From contig NZ_BLKZ01000001.1 in assembly GCF_010723575.1 (NCBI RefSeq), forward strand, positions 4,402,001-4,466,000: 64,000 nt of DNA, in the 5' to 3' direction. Within the stretch, counting starts at the first letter, position 1; each line of letters opens with the position of its first letter. Positions 45,509-53,488 of this stretch are shown in pieces. A program made the translations under genes and the position numbers. The DNA is from Mycobacterium bourgelatii (GTDB lineage: Bacteria; Actinomycetota; Actinomycetes; Mycobacteriales; Mycobacteriaceae). A model generated the notes under the pieces. It ran no database searches, had not been told where the DNA came from, and worked only from the letters and a program-made list of their open reading frames with translations.

Positions 45509-46438
45509 ATGGTCAGCGGCTTGGTCGACGTGCATCACCATGTGGTTCCAGACGTTTACCGGGCGGCCATCAAGGCTGCTACCGACGGCACGATTGGAGG
45601 CATCCCGCAACCGGCTTGGTCCGAACAGGCGATGCTGGACCGCATCGAAAGCCTGGGAGTCGAACGGGCCGTCGTGTCGATTTCCGCGCCGGCGCTCGAG
45701 CCCGTCGACGACGGCGAACGCCCCGCCCTGGCCCGCGCCTGCAACGACGCCATCGCCGATCTGGCAAAGCGGAATCCCGGTACCATCGGCGGCTTTGCTG
45801 TCCTTCCCATGCCCGATGTCGCGGCTTCGGTGGCCGAGGTGCGGCGTGCCCTGGGCGAACTGAAGCTCGATGGCGTTGCCGTGTTGACGAACTATGGTGG
45901 CCGCTACCTGGGCGACCCCTTGTTCGCTCCGTTGCTGGAAGAACTCGACCGCCACGGCGCGGTTGTGCATGTCCACCCGAATCTTCCGCCGCCACTGGCG
46001 GGAGCGCAGTTGGCGCTGCCGGCACCGGTTTTGGAATTCACGTTCGACACCACCCGGATGGTCGCCGAGATGATCCTCGCCGAGACCTTGCAGCGCTACC
46101 CGGGTCTGACACTGGTGCTGTCCCATTTGGGCGGCACGCTGCCCTGGGTTGCGTGGCGGCTGTCAATGCTGGACGACTTTCCGTCGGCGAAGGGTGGGCC
46201 CCGGGAGCCCGTTCGAGACCAACTGCGACGCTGCTACTACGACGTGGCGTTGTCCGCCGACCCGGCGGCACTGCGGCTCGCCGCTGAGCTTGTTGGCACC
46301 GACCGACTTCTCTACGGAAGCGATTTCCCTTTTGCTCCTACGGGTTTCATCGACCGCAATCGAACGAACGTGCACGAGCCGCTGGCGTCGGCAACCAGCG
46401 ACAATGCGGAGCGGCTGTTCGGCGCCTTTAGCATGTAG
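45509..46438 (+). CDS. Amidohydrolase-2 family protein (ACMSD / gamma-resorcylate decarboxylase-like)
   Basis: About 309 residues, TIM-barrel metal enzyme. The metal motif DVHHHVVP is near the N terminus, HVHPNLPPP mid-protein, LSHLGGTLPW and the catalytic Asp in LLYGSDFPF. This pattern is that of the ACMSD / 5-carboxyvanillate / 6-methylsalicylate decarboxylase group, so non-oxidative decarboxylation of an aromatic acid is the likely chemistry; hydrolysis is the alternative. ATG 45509 is preferred, with GGTAGGG 7 bases upstream; GTG 45503 is in frame. Confidence 0.85.
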   Translation: MVSGLVDVHHHVVPDVYRAAIKAATDGTIGGIPQPAWSEQAMLDRIESLGVERAVVSISAPALEPVDDGERPALARACNDAIADLAKRNPGTIGGFAVLPMPDVAASVAEVRRALGELKLDGVAVLTNYGGRYLGDPLFAPLLEELDRHGAVVHVHPNLPPPLAGAQLALPAPVLEFTFDTTRMVAEMILAETLQRYPGLTLVLSHLGGTLPWVAWRLSMLDDFPSAKGGPREPVRDQLRRCYYDVALSADPAALRLAAELVGTDRLLYGSDFPFAPTGFIDRNRTNVHEPLASATSDNAERLFGAFSM

Positions 46439-46440
46439 AG

Positions 46441-47007
46441 ATGCCGAAGGAGCCGAAGCGCAGTGGAAGCACCAGCACCAAGGAAGCCTGGCTACAGACC
46501 GGTTACGCGATCCTGGCTGACGAAGGGTTCAAAGCCCTCAAGATCGACAATCTGACGTCGCGACTCGGGGTAACCAAAGGCAGCTTCTACTGGCATTTCA
46601 CCGACATGGCCGCCTACAAGGAGGCCCTCGTGGCCAATTGGGCTCAATGGCGAGATGAGGACCACAAGCAATTCAATGAGCTGGCCGAATTGGAGCCCAG
46701 GGAACGGCTGATCGAGATGATGGCGACGCTGGTGAGTCCGCGCTATTGGATGCTCGAGCGCGCGATGCGGGAGTGGGCCCGGTCAGATCCCCAAGCTGCT
46801 GCCAGCGTCGGACAGGCGGATCGTCGCACCCGGCTCGCGGTGCGACAGGCCTTCCTCGACCACGGATTCGACCCGAAGACCGCCGAACAGCGGGCCACCT
46901 GGACATTCGCGCTGGGAATCGGCGCGTTGCACCTGTCGAAGTCCAAGCGCGCCCATGTGCCAGCGACCGAGCGCGAAGATCTCGTCGATTTCATGTTGCG
47001 CCCCTGA
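46441..47007 (+). CDS. TetR/AcrR family transcriptional regulator
   Basis: 188 residues with an N-terminal helix-turn-helix: KEAWLQTGYAILADEGFKAL, then LTSRLGVTKGSFYWHFTDMAAYKEAL, the classic TetR DNA-binding segment. The C-terminal ligand domain is unassigned. It begins 2 bases after the amidohydrolase stop, so it is co-transcribed, and it probably controls the cluster; a palindrome between it and the flavin monooxygenase gene is a candidate operator (47050-47063). Confidence 0.9.
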   Translation: MPKEPKRSGSTSTKEAWLQTGYAILADEGFKALKIDNLTSRLGVTKGSFYWHFTDMAAYKEALVANWAQWRDEDHKQFNELAELEPRERLIEMMATLVSPRYWMLERAMREWARSDPQAAASVGQADRRTRLAVRQAFLDHGFDPKTAEQRATWTFALGIGALHLSKSKRAHVPATEREDLVDFMLRP

Positions 47008-47049
47008 CCTGGGCAGGAGCCGCGCAGACTCCGGCGCGTTGTCGGCGCC

Positions 47050-47063
47050 ATACTAAAAAGTAT
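47050..47063. promoter_or_regulatory. Candidate TetR operator before the flavin monooxygenase gene
   Basis: ATACT-AAAA-AGTAT, a perfect palindrome with 5-base arms in an AT-rich patch, 14 bases before the start of the downstream gene. Its position would overlap the promoter. It is the best operator candidate for the adjacent TetR protein. Confidence 0.45.
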
Positions 47064-47076
47064 AGAGTGGTGCGTC

Positions 47077-48243
47077 ATGCAGTCGAACATTTCACCCTCG
47101 ACGCTGGTTCCCGATGACTTCATCACGCGGCTGGCCGAACGGGCCCCGGAGGCCGAACGGTTACGCAGGCTGCCCGATGACACCGTGGCGGAGGTCCGCG
47201 CTGGCGACCTGCTCAAGTTGTTGCTGCCCAAGCGCTTTGGCGGTCTAGAAGCGAGCTTTCCCGACGTTTTAATGCCGATTCAACGGATGGCCTACGGTTG
47301 CGCTTCAAGCTCATGGACCATCGGATTCTTCGTGCTGCACAACTGGTTCCTGTCTCTGTTCGAGGAGGAGGCACAGACAGAGGTTTTCGCATCCGGCCCC
47401 GTTCTCGCGCCCGCACCTCTCGCCCCGACAGGCGCCGGCGAGCGGGTACCTGGTGGGTACAACGTGACTGGTCGGTGGGCTTGGGCAACCGGAGTGATGC
47501 ACGCCGACTGGATCATGGTGTGCGCGCTCTGCGGCTCGGGCGCCGACATGTTCCCGGGCCTGATGGTGCTACCCGCCGGCGTGGCCACCGTCGAGGACAC
47601 CTGGCATACCGCGGGAATGCGTGGGACAGGTTCCAACGACGTGATCCTTAACAACGTTTTCGTACCTGAGCACCGGATCGTCAAGCTGACCGACATCTCC
47701 GCCGGGACGGCGCCCGGCGCCAAGGTCCACGATGCGGCGCTGTACCGGTGGCCCGTGATTACCGCGCTCGCCTTCACCGCCGCGATGCCTATTCTCGGCA
47801 GCGCGTCATTGGTTGCCAACGCATTCGCCGAACGGCTGCAGACCCGCGTTCTTGCCTATAGCGGAACGCGGCAGAAGGAGCAGCCGGCAACCCAGATCCG
47901 CCTGGCCGACGCACGGGTGCGGCTCAACGCGCTGCAAAGCCTGCTCGCCGACACGGTGGGCACCATCGACTCGACCGTTGCCAGCGGTGACTGCGTCGAT
48001 CGCAAGACGCGTGCCATAGCCCGGGCCACCGCGGCCCACATCGTGCACGAGTCGCAATCGGTCATCAATAACCTGATGCAAGCAGCGGGCGCATCGGCGA
48101 ACTTCTTGTCCAATCCGCTGCAGCGGGCCCGGCGCGATGTCGAGATGGGCTCCGGACACGTCATTTTCGACCCCGACACTGCTCGCGAGTTGGCCGGCGC
48201 ACTGGAGGTAGGTATGGAGATATCGCCGATCGCGATGATCTAG
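47077..48243 (+). CDS. Acyl-CoA dehydrogenase-fold flavin monooxygenase (HsaA-like, group D)
   Basis: 388 residues with the acyl-CoA dehydrogenase fold, but lacking the catalytic Glu context of true dehydrogenases and resembling two-component FMNH2/FADH2-dependent hydroxylases such as HsaA and p-hydroxyphenylacetate hydroxylase: LLLPKRFGGLEASFPDVLMP, SSWTIGFFVLHNWFL, GGYNVTGRWAWATGVMHADW, WHTAGMRGTGSNDVILNNVFVP and a C-terminal QAAGASANFLSNPLQRARRDV. It probably hydroxylates an aromatic or similar substrate with a separate reductase; none is encoded next to it. Gene order with the decarboxylase-like and aldehyde dehydrogenase genes suggests a small aromatic pathway. Confidence 0.82.
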   Translation: MQSNISPSTLVPDDFITRLAERAPEAERLRRLPDDTVAEVRAGDLLKLLLPKRFGGLEASFPDVLMPIQRMAYGCASSSWTIGFFVLHNWFLSLFEEEAQTEVFASGPVLAPAPLAPTGAGERVPGGYNVTGRWAWATGVMHADWIMVCALCGSGADMFPGLMVLPAGVATVEDTWHTAGMRGTGSNDVILNNVFVPEHRIVKLTDISAGTAPGAKVHDAALYRWPVITALAFTAAMPILGSASLVANAFAERLQTRVLAYSGTRQKEQPATQIRLADARVRLNALQSLLADTVGTIDSTVASGDCVDRKTRAIARATAAHIVHESQSVINNLMQAAGASANFLSNPLQRARRDVEMGSGHVIFDPDTARELAGALEVGMEISPIAMI

Positions 48244-48345
48244 AACGCGAGTTCTCGGAATCTCATGCGGTTACGCAATCGTTCCCATACGCTGCCCGTT
48301 GGGGCCGGGCACCCCTCAAGAACACATCATCTAATGGGGTGCGAC

Positions 48346-48666
48346 ATGCGAATACGGCGATTGTTTGCCATGGCAGCGATAGCGGGAGGGGCCTTAGGAG
48401 TAGCCCCGGCCGCGCTCTTCTTAACCGACTCGGCGATTGTTTCCGCGAGCTGCAGCGGGGGCTACTACGAGAATTCGAGTGGACAGTGCATCCCCCGTCC
48501 GTCGCAGGGCGGTGCCGGCACACCTGACGCAGGGTCGGGCATTGTGGGCGGCGGCGCTCCCTCAGGTGCTACGGCAATCTGTCGAGACGGTGACTACTCA
48601 TTCAGCACGCACCACTCGGGTACCTGCTCGGGTCACGGTGGTGTCCGGCAGTGGCTCACCAATTAG
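48346..48666 (+). CDS. Small secreted DUF3761-family protein
   Basis: 106 residues. Signal peptide (MRIRRLFAMAAIAGGALGVA...), then SASCSGGYYENSSGQCIPRP and a C-terminal DUF3761 domain: ATAICRDGDYSFSTHHSGTC followed by SGHGGVRQWL. Four cysteines in the mature part suggest disulfides. ATG 48346 is preferred because the signal peptide starts there; the frame is open to 48265. Function unknown. Confidence 0.82.
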   Translation: MRIRRLFAMAAIAGGALGVAPAALFLTDSAIVSASCSGGYYENSSGQCIPRPSQGGAGTPDAGSGIVGGGAPSGATAICRDGDYSFSTHHSGTCSGHGGVRQWLTN

Positions 48667-48753
48667 GGCGCAGGACGGCCTGATACGGACTCGACTTGAA
48701 GGAGGAAGGCGCGTCTCACTGGTTTGGGTCCGTCTCGGTGAGATGATTGTTCG

Positions 48754-50073
48754 GTGGCGGCAGGCGAACAATCCACAACGACCGAGGAATCGTACGCAAA
48801 CGCCGACGGTACGCCGGGACCGAAAGCGGCTGTAACTCCACCGGTCGACGTGACGCCCGAAGCGGGACAGCAGCCAGTCGATCCGGCAGTTCCGGAGCCC
48901 GGGCCCGTCGCCGACCAAAGCTCAGGCCCGCAGCCTGCAGCACCGCAACAAGTGTGGCAATGGCTTCCCACGGCACCGGCCGCACCACCACCGCCCGCGT
49001 CGAAATTCAAGGCCCCGACGATCGATTGGCACGCACACGCGGTTGACTGGCGAAGACGCTTGCACAGTGGGTTCACCCACCTGGGTGGGTGGCTGGTCCA
49101 GCTCGGTAAGGGACTAGGCCGCCTTGCTAGCTGGCTCGGCGGGCGGCTGGTGCGGTTGCGCGAACTCCGGCCCACTCCCCTAGAGACGATCGCCGTGCTC
49201 GCCGGACTTGGCGCACTGAGCCTGGTCGGAGCATTTACGTTTGCGGGCACCGCGATCGGTCAAGCGTGCGTCATCGCCTTCACTCCGGGACTCTGCATCG
49301 CCATCGGCATCCTCGGAAACCGTTGGTACAGCAGGCATGCACCCGACCAACAGTTGGCAAGAGCCACGCATGGCGCGATTTTCGCAACCCTGCACTTGAA
49401 GAGGTCCGTTCGCTATGTCGACGAGCGGCTCTCGGCAGCCCAGCGTCACTTCGAGAATGGCCGACACGACAGTGGACTCACTGAGGTTGTGCGAGCCAAA
49501 ACCGCGACGGAGCTGGCCTTGGGCACTACCGAACAGCCCCCGAGTCAACGGAAGTCCGCCCAGGCTGCCGACACCGAAACCCGTGGACTCATTCACGGCA
49601 GCGTCGCCCGCATCGAAGATGAATACACACTGATCGTCAACCGCGGTTCCGAGCACGGCGTGCAATCCGACATGATCTTTGCGGTGATGGCCCACGATGG
49701 CGACGAGATCATCGACCCGGAGACGGGGGCGGTGATCGGCGAACTGCCCACCGAGAAGCTGCGCGTCAAGGTGCTCGATGTGCACCCCAAATACTCACGT
49801 GCCGTGACGTTTCGGACGATCGCACCCGCGAATGCCGACCATCCGGCGCTGCTGGAGTTGTCCCAGTTGGCCGCTGGGCACGACGTACCGGGTGGCCGAG
49901 GCTTCGGCACGTTCGAATCGATCGACGAGTCAATCGCCAGGATGCTGGAAACCGAACTTGCAGAGTCGTTTCCCGCCCGCGAGAAGATCGCCAACGCGAA
50001 GTCCATCAGACCAGAGCCGACCCAGCGTGAAGTCAGGATCGACATCGGCGACCGGGTTCGCCAAGTCAGCTAG
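48754..50073 (+). CDS. Membrane protein with C-terminal FlgT_C-like domain, function unknown
   Basis: 439 residues in four parts. (1) About 90 residues of Pro/Ala/Gln-rich disordered sequence. (2) An amphipathic stretch with repeated GGWL/LGKGLGRLASWLGGRL. (3) Two hydrophobic segments (TIAVLAGLGALSLVGAFTFA and ACVIAFTPGLCIAIGILG, about residues 145-190). (4) After a charged helical part, a small beta domain from about residue 273 (RGLIHGSVARIEDEYTLIV, NRGSEHGV, IIDPETGAVIGEL), which resembles the C-terminal domain of the flagellar protein FlgT although mycobacteria have no flagella. GTG start. Convergent with the cyclase gene. Confidence 0.7.
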   Translation: MAAGEQSTTTEESYANADGTPGPKAAVTPPVDVTPEAGQQPVDPAVPEPGPVADQSSGPQPAAPQQVWQWLPTAPAAPPPPASKFKAPTIDWHAHAVDWRRRLHSGFTHLGGWLVQLGKGLGRLASWLGGRLVRLRELRPTPLETIAVLAGLGALSLVGAFTFAGTAIGQACVIAFTPGLCIAIGILGNRWYSRHAPDQQLARATHGAIFATLHLKRSVRYVDERLSAAQRHFENGRHDSGLTEVVRAKTATELALGTTEQPPSQRKSAQAADTETRGLIHGSVARIEDEYTLIVNRGSEHGVQSDMIFAVMAHDGDEIIDPETGAVIGELPTEKLRVKVLDVHPKYSRAVTFRTIAPANADHPALLELSQLAAGHDVPGGRGFGTFESIDESIARMLETELAESFPAREKIANAKSIRPEPTQREVRIDIGDRVRQVS

Positions 50074-50085
50074 CTCCCGACAGCC

Positions 50086-50149
50086 CCGCGAGCAGACGCA
50101 AACTTGTATGAAAACCACACGGACAGTACAACTTTGCGTCTGCTCGCGG
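50086..50149. terminator. Long inverted repeat between convergent genes
   Basis: Perfect 17-base arms, 50086-50102 (CCGCGAGCAGACGCAAA) and 50133-50149, separated by 30 bases. It lies between the stop of the FlgT_C-like gene (50073) and the stop of the cyclase gene (50151), so it can form a stem in both transcripts and may act as a bidirectional terminator. From memory, arms of this sequence occur elsewhere in mycobacterial genomes. Confidence 0.7.
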
Positions 50150-50150
50150 A

Positions 50151-51023
50151 CTAGGGCGCGTCAGCGGCGTCGGCGGCGTCTAACGCAAGCGGTGGCGTCG
50201 TCACCGCGACGGGGTAAACCTCGTGCATGCCGCTGAGCCCTTTGAGTTCGACCTCGCGTGGTGTACCGAGTGCAATCTCACCCGCGTCCGCGATCGCTGC
50301 GCGAATCGCCTCGCTGACAAGGATTTCGCCGCCTTTGGCCTGCCCGGCAACCCGCGCGGCCATCGCCACGTTGCGCCCAAAGAGATCGTCCCCGCGGCGC
50401 ACCGAGCTTCCCACGTGCAGGCCCATGCGCACTCGGATGCTTTCCCAACGTTCAGGGTCGGCCTGCAATGCGCGCTGTATGGCAATACTGCAGAGCACGG
50501 CCTGGGCGGGATCCGGAAAGGCCATCATGAAGCCGTCGCCCTGGGTCTTGATCACGTGACCGCCGTGCGCCTCGACCTGCTTGTTGATCAGCTTGTTGTG
50601 CCGCTCAAGCAGCTTCACCCACCCTAGGTCGCCCAACTTCTCGTTGAGCTCGGTGGAACGTTCGATGTCGGAAAAGGCGATCACCACATCGCCGTCGGCC
50701 ACCATCCGAGCGAGGTCGGGGCGTTCGACCCGCACCCAGCCCGCGAGATCCTCGAACGAGTTGCGGACAGTGGCGCCAATTCCCTTGTTGATCAGCGAAT
50801 CCGCAGTCTCCCAGACGGTCTTTATCGCCAGTGGAGCGACTACGGGCCGTCGGGGTCGGGGGCGGGGACGACGGGGGCGAGGCTTTTTCTCCTGCTTAGC
50901 ACGCTCCAGGGCGAGTCGTGTCGACGACAGCTGGCGGCGCGACACGATGAGCACCGTCCCCACGGCGATGAGGCCGCCGAACTCCACGACGGCGATGATT
51001 GCCCACCAGACCGCAGCGCTCAC
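50151..51023 (-). CDS. Membrane-anchored class III adenylate cyclase
   Basis: 290 residues: one N-terminal transmembrane helix (WWAIIAVVEFGGLIAVGTVL), a basic Pro/Arg stretch (KKPRPRRPRPRPRRP), then a class III cyclase domain. Metal-binding Asp residues are in VIAFSDIERST (first) and KTQGDGF (second); the Lys of IKTQGDG points to ATP rather than GTP; the transition-state Asn/Arg are in GRNVAMAARV. Its ATG overlaps the citE stop by 4 bases, placing it as the last gene of the leucine-catabolism operon. In M. tuberculosis this position is held by bkdABC. Confidence 0.9.
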   Translation of the reverse strand: MSAAVWWAIIAVVEFGGLIAVGTVLIVSRRQLSSTRLALERAKQEKKPRPRRPRPRPRRPVVAPLAIKTVWETADSLINKGIGATVRNSFEDLAGWVRVERPDLARMVADGDVVIAFSDIERSTELNEKLGDLGWVKLLERHNKLINKQVEAHGGHVIKTQGDGFMMAFPDPAQAVLCSIAIQRALQADPERWESIRVRMGLHVGSSVRRGDDLFGRNVAMAARVAGQAKGGEILVSEAIRAAIADAGEIALGTPREVELKGLSGMHEVYPVAVTTPPLALDAADAADAP

Positions 51024-51829
51024 TCACCGGCCCGTCGCAGCGCCGCCTCCGCATGCCGGAGAACCGGCGAGTCCACCATCTGCCCTTCGAACGCGAACAC
51101 GCCGCGCTCGTTCTTGGCCGCTTCCAGGACGCGGCGCGCCCATGCCAGCTTCTCGTCGCTGGGCCGATAGGCCTCGCGTACCACGGGAATCTGGCTGGGA
51201 TGGATGCAGACGGTCGCGTCGAAGCCCACCGCGACAGCATCGATCGCCTCTTCCCGCAAGCCCTCGAGGTCCCGGATGTCCAGGTGCACGGCATCAAGCG
51301 CCAACCGACCGAACGTGGACGCCGCCAGCAGGGCCGTCGACCTGGCGTGGCGGGCCACATCCCGGTAGGTGCCGTCCGCCCGCCGGCTGGAGCTGCCGCC
51401 CAGGGTGGCAACCAAATCCTCGGCACCCCACATCAATCCGACGGTGCGTTCCGCCGCGGCTATCTCGGCGGCGAACACTACGCCTCGGGGAGTCTCCGCC
51501 AACGCGATGACATCCCGCGGCGCCAGCGCCAACACCTGCTCGGCCGACTCCGTCTTGGCCAGCATCACCGTCGTGTACGGGGTATCGGCGAGGGCCTCCA
51601 AGTCGCGGGGCTGGTCTTCGGTGCCCGCGGCATTGATCCGGACGACGGTGCGCTCGGGGTCCAATGGGGTGTCACGCAAAGCCTGCCGTGCCGCTGGCCT
51701 ATCCGCTGCTGCCACACCGTCTTCGAGGTCGAGGATCACCACGTCGGCCGCCGCAGCGGCCTTGGCGAAGCGCTCCGGGCGATCGGCCGGGCAGAACAGC
51801 CACGCCGGACCGGCGTCGCGCAGACTCAT
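51020..51829 (-). CDS. citE: CitE-like acyl-CoA lyase (HpcH/HpaI family, (R)-HMG-CoA lyase type)
   Basis: 269-residue TIM-barrel lyase. Features: LFCPADRPERFAKAAAAADV, VILDLEDGV (metal-binding region), VALAETPRGV, LMWGAEDLVATLGG and CIHPSQIP. The M. tuberculosis orthologue Rv2498c was reported to cleave (R)-3-hydroxy-3-methylglutaryl-CoA, the end of leucine degradation. It overlaps the maoC-like stop by one base and the cyclase start by 4. Confidence 0.92.
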   Translation of the reverse strand: MSLRDAGPAWLFCPADRPERFAKAAAAADVVILDLEDGVAAADRPAARQALRDTPLDPERTVVRINAAGTEDQPRDLEALADTPYTTVMLAKTESAEQVLALAPRDVIALAETPRGVVFAAEIAAAERTVGLMWGAEDLVATLGGSSSRRADGTYRDVARHARSTALLAASTFGRLALDAVHLDIRDLEGLREEAIDAVAVGFDATVCIHPSQIPVVREAYRPSDEKLAWARRVLEAAKNERGVFAFEGQMVDSPVLRHAEAALRRAGE

Positions 51830-52320
51830 CAGGACTCCCCTTCGGTGGGCCGCTTCTGCACCAGCGTCGTGCGGACCGCACGGGCCACGACGTCGCCATG
51901 CTGATTGCGTCCGGTGTGCTCCAAGGTGACGATGCCCTCGCGTGGACGGCTCTTGGACTCCCGCTTGGCGGTGCAGACCGTTTCCGCATACAGCGTGTCG
52001 CCGTGGAAAACCGGTTTCGGAAAAGACACTTCGGAGAAGCCGAGGTTGGCGACGATGGTGCCCAGTGTCAGCTGGGCCACGGACAGCCCGACGAGGGTCG
52101 ACAGCGTGAACATCGAATTCACCAGGCGCTCACCGCCAAATCCCGGTTGTTCGGCGGCCCACGCCGCGTCGAGGTGCAGCGACTGGGTGTTCATGGTCAG
52201 CGTGGTGAACAAGACGTTGTCGGCTTCGGTGACCGTGCGACCGGGCCGGTGCAGGTACGTCGTGCCGATCTCGAATTCCTCAAACCACAGTCCGCGCTGG
52301 ACAATTGACTTACCCGTCAT
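51829..52320 (-). CDS. MaoC-like dehydratase (Rv2499c type)
   Basis: 163 residues with the hotdog/MaoC fold: FEEFEIGTTYLHRPGRTVTE, then LVNSMFTLSTLVGLSV and FPKPVFHGDTLYAETVC, the last two carrying the hydratase motif region. It lies between fadE19 and citE with overlapping ends, so its likely role is hydration of the unsaturated CoA ester in branched-chain degradation. Start ATG 52320 overlaps the fadE19 stop by 4 bases. Confidence 0.88.
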   Translation of the reverse strand: MTGKSIVQRGLWFEEFEIGTTYLHRPGRTVTEADNVLFTTLTMNTQSLHLDAAWAAEQPGFGGERLVNSMFTLSTLVGLSVAQLTLGTIVANLGFSEVSFPKPVFHGDTLYAETVCTAKRESKSRPREGIVTLEHTGRNQHGDVVARAVRTTLVQKRPTEGES

Positions 52321-53483
52321 GACAGTCCCAGCGATCGCGCGATGAGCATCAACTGCACCTCAGTGGTACCCTCTCCGATCTCGAGAATCTTACTGTCGCG
52401 GTAGTGGCGTGCCACCGGGTACTCGTTCATGAACCCGTAGCCGCCGTGGATCTGAGTGGCGTCGCGGGCGTTATCCATCGCGGCCTCCGAGGAGACCATC
52501 TTCGCGATCGCCGCTTCCTTCTTGAACGGTTTGCCCGCCAACATCTTTGCCGCGGCCTCGTAATACGCCGTCCGGGCGACGTGGGCTCGTGCTTCCATCC
52601 GGGCGATCTTAAAGCTGATCGCCTGATAGGAACCGATCGGCTGGCCGAACGCCTGACGCTCCTTGGCGTACTTGACGCTTTCATCCACACAACCCTGCGC
52701 CACGCCGGTCGCCAGCGCGGCGATGGCGATGCGGCCTTCGTCCAGGATGGACAGGAAGTTCTTGTACCCGCTGCCGCGGGCGCCGAGCAGATTTTCCTGC
52801 GGCACGCGGGCGTCATCGAACGTCAGCCCATGGGTGTCCGACGCGTTCCAGCCCACCTTGTTGTACGGCGGCTCGACGATGAATCCCGGTGTGCCACTGG
52901 GCACGATGATGGTCGAAATCTCCTTCTTGCCATCGGCGAGATTGCCGGTGACCGCGGTCACGGTGACCAGCGAGGTGATGTCGGTGCCCGAGTTGGTGAT
53001 GAACTGCTTGTTGCCGTTGATGATCCACTCGTCACCCTCGAGGCGCGCGGTGGTCCGGGTACCACCGGCATCCGAACCCGCACCCGGCTCCGTCAGACCG
53101 AAGCCGGCCAGCGCACGCCCAGCGACCAGATCCGGCAGCCACTTCTGCTTCTGCTCCTCGGTGCCGAATCGGTAGATGGGCATCGCGCCAAGCCCTACCC
53201 CGGCCTCCAGGGTGATCGCCACGGACTGGTCGACCTTGCCCAACTCTTCGAGCACAAGGGCGAGCGCGAAGTAGTCGCCACCCATGCCGCCGTACTCCTC
53301 CGGGAAGGGCAGGCCGAACAGTCCCATCTCGCCCATCTTGGCGATGACTTCGTACGGGAAGCTGTGTTCCTCATCGTGTTTGGCCGAGACGGGAGCGACG
53401 ACGGAGCGGGCGAAGTCGGCCACCGTATCGCGTAGATCCTCGTATTCCTTGGGCAGTGTTCCCGCGGGAATGGTTGTGGTCAT
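52317..53483 (-). CDS. fadE19: Acyl-CoA dehydrogenase FadE19 (isovaleryl-CoA dehydrogenase type)
   Basis: FAD-dependent dehydrogenase, 388 residues, with VGLGAMPIYRFGTEEQKQKW, AGFGLTEPGAGSDAGG (family signature 1), GNKQFITNSGTD and the C-terminal QIHGGYGFMNEYPVARHYRD (signature 2) including the YGF region. It probably oxidises isovaleryl-CoA or a similar short branched acyl-CoA. Five bases separate it from the upstream accA1 stop. Confidence 0.93.
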   Translation of the reverse strand: MTTTIPAGTLPKEYEDLRDTVADFARSVVAPVSAKHDEEHSFPYEVIAKMGEMGLFGLPFPEEYGGMGGDYFALALVLEELGKVDQSVAITLEAGVGLGAMPIYRFGTEEQKQKWLPDLVAGRALAGFGLTEPGAGSDAGGTRTTARLEGDEWIINGNKQFITNSGTDITSLVTVTAVTGNLADGKKEISTIIVPSGTPGFIVEPPYNKVGWNASDTHGLTFDDARVPQENLLGARGSGYKNFLSILDEGRIAIAALATGVAQGCVDESVKYAKERQAFGQPIGSYQAISFKIARMEARAHVARTAYYEAAAKMLAGKPFKKEAAIAKMVSSEAAMDNARDATQIHGGYGFMNEYPVARHYRDSKILEIGEGTTEVQLMLIARSLGLS

Positions 53484-53488
53484 GATCC

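Noticed and set aside
48243..48262. GAAC-GCGA-GTTC palindrome after the flavin monooxygenase gene
   Set aside because: The spacing of four does not fit a KstR box and the stem is too short for a convincing terminator.
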